A stretch of 8,134 bases of DNA from an uncultured Leucobacter sp. (GTDB taxonomy: Bacteria > Actinomycetota > Actinomycetes > Actinomycetales > Microbacteriaceae). Position numbers and translations under genes: made by a program. This document shows positions 5,858 through 8,134 of the stretch, piece after piece. Each line of letters opens with the position of its first letter. The stretch's first letter is position 1. The notes under the pieces were generated by a model. It did no database searches and was not told where the DNA came from. It was given only the letters and a program-made list of their open reading frames with translations. The DNA lies in contig CALMSE010000138.1 of assembly GCA_937872275.1 (NCBI GenBank), positions 1-8,134 of the forward strand, in the 5' to 3' direction.

Positions 5858-7456
5858 GTGTCCAGATATGACCAGAACGCCGCGACGCCCGCGACGCGCA
5901 CGCTCGACACCGCGACCGGCATCAGCCGGAAGGGTCTGCCGCAGGGGACGGTCGGCGTGCTCGGCGCGCTCGTCATCGGCATCTCGGTGTGCGCCCCCGC
6001 CTACACGCTGACGGCCGCGGTGGGTCCGGCGGCGAGCGAGGTCGGCTACCAGACGCCCGCGATCTTCCTCGTCGGTTTCATCCCCATGCTGCTCGTGGCG
6101 CTCGGGTATCGCGCCCTCAACTCCTCGATGCCCGACTCGGGCACCTCGTTCACCTGGGTCACCCGCGCCTTCGGGCCGTGGCTCGGCTGGATGGCGGGCT
6201 GGGGCCTGATCGCGGCCACGGTGCTCGTGCTCTCGAACCTCGCGGGCATCGCCGTCGAGTTCCTCTTCCAGACGCTCGGCATCGTCTTCGGCAACCCCGA
6301 CATCGCCGACATCGCCGACAACAGGTTCGTCAACATCATCGTCTGCCTCGGCTTCATGGCGCTCGCGACCTTCATCTCCTACCGCGGCATGACCTCGACG
6401 AAGGTGTTCCAGTACATCACCGTCATCTTCCAGATGGCCGTCGTCGTGTGGTTCGTGATCGCGATGTTCGTCGGCTCCGCGAACCCGCTGAACGAGGCCG
6501 GGCAGATGCCCGAGCTCTCGTGGTTCAACCCCTTCGAGGTGGGCAGCTTCAGCGCGCTCGCCGCGGGCGTCTCGGTGTCGATCTTCGTGTACTGGGGGTG
6601 GGACACGGTGCTCACCATGGGCGAGGAGACGAAGCCCTCGCGGGGCCGCCTCTCGACCGAGAGCAAGGCGGCGATGATCCTCGTCGTGATCCTCGTGGTG
6701 CTCTACGTCGGCACCGCCGCCGCCACCGTCGCCTACGCGGGCCTCGGCGAGACCGGCACGGGGCTCATGAACCCCGCCATCGCCGAGAACGTCTTCGCCG
6801 CCCTCGCGCATCCCGTGATGGGGCCCTTCGCGATCTTCCTCTCGCTCGCGATCCTCGTGAGCGCGATGGCCTCGATCAACTCGACGGCGATCTCGCCGGC
6901 GCGCACCCTGCTCGCCATGTCGCACTACCAGGCCCTCCCGGCCTCGCTCAAGAAGGTGCACCCGAAGTACAAGTCGCCGCACGTGGCGCTCATGCTGTCG
7001 TCGATCGTGGCGTCGGTGTTCTACGCGGTCATGCGCTTCCTCAGCGAGGACGTGCTGTGGGACACGATCACCGCGCTCGGCATGATGGTGTGCTTCTACT
7101 ACGGCATCACGGCCCTGGCGAGCCCCTGGTACTTCCGCAGGAGCGCGGTGAAGGAGGGCGTCGGAGCCGTCTTCACGAAGATCGTGCTGCCGCTCATCGG
7201 CGGCGTCGTGCTGCTCGTCGTCTTCGTGACGACCACGATCGACAGCCTGAACCCCGAGTTCGGATCCGGCAGCAACATCGCCGGCATCGGTCTCGTCGGC
7301 ATCATCGGCCTCGTGGTGCTCGGTCTCGGCGTGGTGCTCATGCTGGTGCAGGCGAAGGTGTCGCCCGGCTTCTTCCGAGGCCAGGTGCTGCCGCGCGCCG
7401 ACGCGACCACCGACACCTCGGCGGTGCCGGTCTTCGACGACGGCCTCGACACGTAG
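5858..7456 (+). CDS. APC-superfamily amino acid/amine permease
   Basis: A 532-residue integral membrane transporter with about 12 hydrophobic segments. The first covers about residues 31-56 and contains the unwound-helix region SVCAPAYTL (43-51). The loop after the second segment has MPDSGTSFTWVTRAFGP (91-107), and a later segment has SINSTAISPARTLLAMS, both in the style of amino acid-polyamine-organocation permeases. It probably takes up an amino acid or amine with a coupling ion. Because it is divergent from an amine oxidase and shares the promoter region, import of that enzyme's amine is the simplest idea (inference). The start is GTG at 5858: a stop codon at 5849-5851 in the same frame closes the frame upstream, and GAGAGG at 5839-5844 is a somewhat distant ribosome site. 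The C-terminal 40 or so residues are a polar cytoplasmic tail. Confidence 0.9.
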   Translation: MSRYDQNAATPATRTLDTATGISRKGLPQGTVGVLGALVIGISVCAPAYTLTAAVGPAASEVGYQTPAIFLVGFIPMLLVALGYRALNSSMPDSGTSFTWVTRAFGPWLGWMAGWGLIAATVLVLSNLAGIAVEFLFQTLGIVFGNPDIADIADNRFVNIIVCLGFMALATFISYRGMTSTKVFQYITVIFQMAVVVWFVIAMFVGSANPLNEAGQMPELSWFNPFEVGSFSALAAGVSVSIFVYWGWDTVLTMGEETKPSRGRLSTESKAAMILVVILVVLYVGTAAATVAYAGLGETGTGLMNPAIAENVFAALAHPVMGPFAIFLSLAILVSAMASINSTAISPARTLLAMSHYQALPASLKKVHPKYKSPHVALMLSSIVASVFYAVMRFLSEDVLWDTITALGMMVCFYYGITALASPWYFRRSAVKEGVGAVFTKIVLPLIGGVVLLVVFVTTTIDSLNPEFGSGSNIAGIGLVGIIGLVVLGLGVVLMLVQAKVSPGFFRGQVLPRADATTDTSAVPVFDDGLDT

Positions 7457-7469
7457 CCGTGGACCGCCC

Positions 7470-7752
7470 ACCCGCCCCGAGGCCGACTACCGGCTGCGCA
7501 TCTTCACCCCGAACGGCGAACTGCCCTTCGCCGGGCATCCGACGCTCGGCCCGGCCCGGGCCTGGCTCGATCACGGCGGCGTTCCGCGCGCCGAGGGACG
7601 GCTCGTGCAGGAGTGCGGGGCGGGCCTCGTCGAGTTGCGGCAGGAGGGCGGGATGCTCTCCTTCGCCGCCCCGCCGCTGCGGCGCACCGGACCCCTCGAC
7701 GAGGATCTCCTGAGCCGTCTCGTCGCGGCCTCCGGCATCTCCGAGGTCGTGT
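7470..7752 (+). pseudogene. PhzF-family isomerase-like remnant, both ends missing
   Basis: In the frame read from 7479, the sequence gives EADYRLRIFTPNGELPFAGH and then a stretch with TLGPARAWLDHGG, QECGAGLVELRQ and LSFAAPPLRRTGP. These are typical of the N-terminal half of PhzF/YddE-type proteins. The usual first 50 or so residues are absent, including the segment that carries the catalytic glutamate. So is the whole second half: similarity fades near 7750 and the frame ends in a stop at 7794-7796. No start codon with a ribosome site precedes the conserved part; the only GTG in frame (7605) lies in the middle. It begins directly after the permease stop, so it is best read as a decayed gene left by deletions. 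The family call is from memory of the motif and should be searched. Confidence 0.75.
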
Positions 7753-7770
7753 CAAGGGGGCATCGAGGGG

Positions 7771-7799
7771 TGGTCGCGGGCGCCGGAGTGGGGTAGATT
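7771..7799 (+). promoter_or_regulatory. Possible promoter of the secreted-protein gene
   Basis: TAGATT (7794-7799) is a good TANNNT -10 box. The hexamer 17 bases upstream, TGGTCG (7771-7776), is a poor -35. TATACG at 7806-7811 is an alternative -10. The surrounding bases from about 7751 on look like intergenic sequence, being rich in G runs and no longer similar to PhzF. Confidence 0.3.
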
Positions 7800-7852
7800 G
7801 CCCGGTATACGGCATGTTCGGTTCCGCGACGGTGCTGGGGGGTGATGTACCC

Positions 7853-8134
7853 GTGGAGATGACCGCTCCTGCGTCGAGGCTGCTCGGCGGGCTGATCGCC
7901 TGCCTCGGCGCGGCCGCCGTCTGGTTCGCACTCAGCCTGTGCCTCGGCGGTTCGGCCGCGCAGGCCGCCGAGCGCCCCGCGGGGCTCCTCGACGATCTGG
8001 GGGAGGTCGTCGACTCGGCCACGTCCGCGGCCGCCGGAGCGGTCGACGGAGTGGTGGCCCCGGTGGTCGACGAGGTCGTCGCCCCGGTGCTCGCGGCCGT
8101 GGGCGGGGGTGCCGCGGCCGCGATGCCGCCGGCT
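7853..8134 (+). CDS. Secreted Ala/Val-rich protein, N-terminal part (runs off window)
   Basis: Ninety-four codons are open to the right edge. The protein starts with a clear signal peptide: a short polar N-terminus with R9, a hydrophobic core at about 11-33 and a likely cleavage site AQA|AE after residue 38. The mature part is low-complexity, rich in Ala, Val, Asp and Pro, with a near-repeat VVAPVVDEVVAPV (67-79). Such repetitive segments occur in actinobacterial cell-surface proteins, but no named family is recognised and the C-terminus is not seen. The GTG at 7853 has GGGGGTGAT at 7838-7846, one mismatch from the ideal ribosome site, 6 bases upstream. An in-frame ATG at 7859 is a weaker alternative. 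It has its own leader and looks unrelated to the catabolic genes. Confidence 0.7.
   Translation, partial: MEMTAPASRLLGGLIACLGAAAVWFALSLCLGGSAAQAAERPAGLLDDLGEVVDSATSAAAGAVDGVVAPVVDEVVAPVLAAVGGGAAAAMPPA

Noticed and set aside
5699..7471. Minus-strand frame of 590 codons, His/Asp/Arg-rich, opposite the permease
   Set aside because: The composition is that of reverse-complemented membrane-protein codons. There is no start context or motif, and it covers the divergent promoter region.
7605..7796. Separate 63-residue gene beginning at the GTG at 7605
   Set aside because: It starts in the middle of the conserved PhzF-like stretch, whose similarity continues upstream in the same frame, so it is part of the remnant.

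Overview
The window looks like a chromosomal piece of a high-GC Gram-positive bacterium (Actinomycetota, possibly Microbacteriaceae). The coding sequences have strongly G/C-biased third positions, GTG is a frequent start codon, the Shine-Dalgarno sequences are purine-rich, and the protein families present are typical of soil actinobacteria. The genus assignment is inference only. There is no rRNA, tRNA, CRISPR array or insertion sequence.

Layout. A PucR-type regulator (25-1245, +) is followed by a roughly 200-base regulatory region. That region holds a tandem 19-bp repeat, a TGCGAT-N8-ATCGCA dyad and a probable -10 box. It feeds a two-gene operon: a one-domain extradiol-type (VOC) dioxygenase (1446-2057) overlaps by GTGA a class A FAD aromatic hydroxylase (2054-3646). 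A long inverted repeat (3652-3724) separates this operon from a convergent copper/topaquinone amine oxidase (5660-3723, -) that has all five expected active-site residues and an unusual cysteine-rich C-terminus. A 197-base divergent promoter region separates the amine oxidase from an APC-superfamily permease (5858-7456, +). It contains a perfect GGGCATC-N8-GATGCCC dyad between the permease -35 and -10 boxes. Next comes a PhzF-family remnant truncated at both ends (about 7470-7750). The window ends in the start of a secreted Ala/Val-rich protein (7853 to the edge), which looks unrelated to the catabolic genes.

How the genes may work together (inference). The permease would import a primary, probably aromatic, amine. 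The amine oxidase would convert it to the aldehyde, ammonia and hydrogen peroxide. The hydroxylase and dioxygenase would hydroxylate and open the ring of an aromatic product. The PucR protein is the only regulator in view and is the best candidate to control both promoter regions. Both regions carry a TTGGGC-N4-CGC motif, present twice before the dioxygenase and once before the permease. No aldehyde dehydrogenase or ring-cleavage-product hydrolase lies in the window, so the pathway is incomplete here and the substrate is unknown.

The individual families are known. The points most worth checking are the shared promoter motif, the amine oxidase cysteine tail, the unassigned substrate of the gene set, and the eroded PhzF gene between the permease and the secreted protein.
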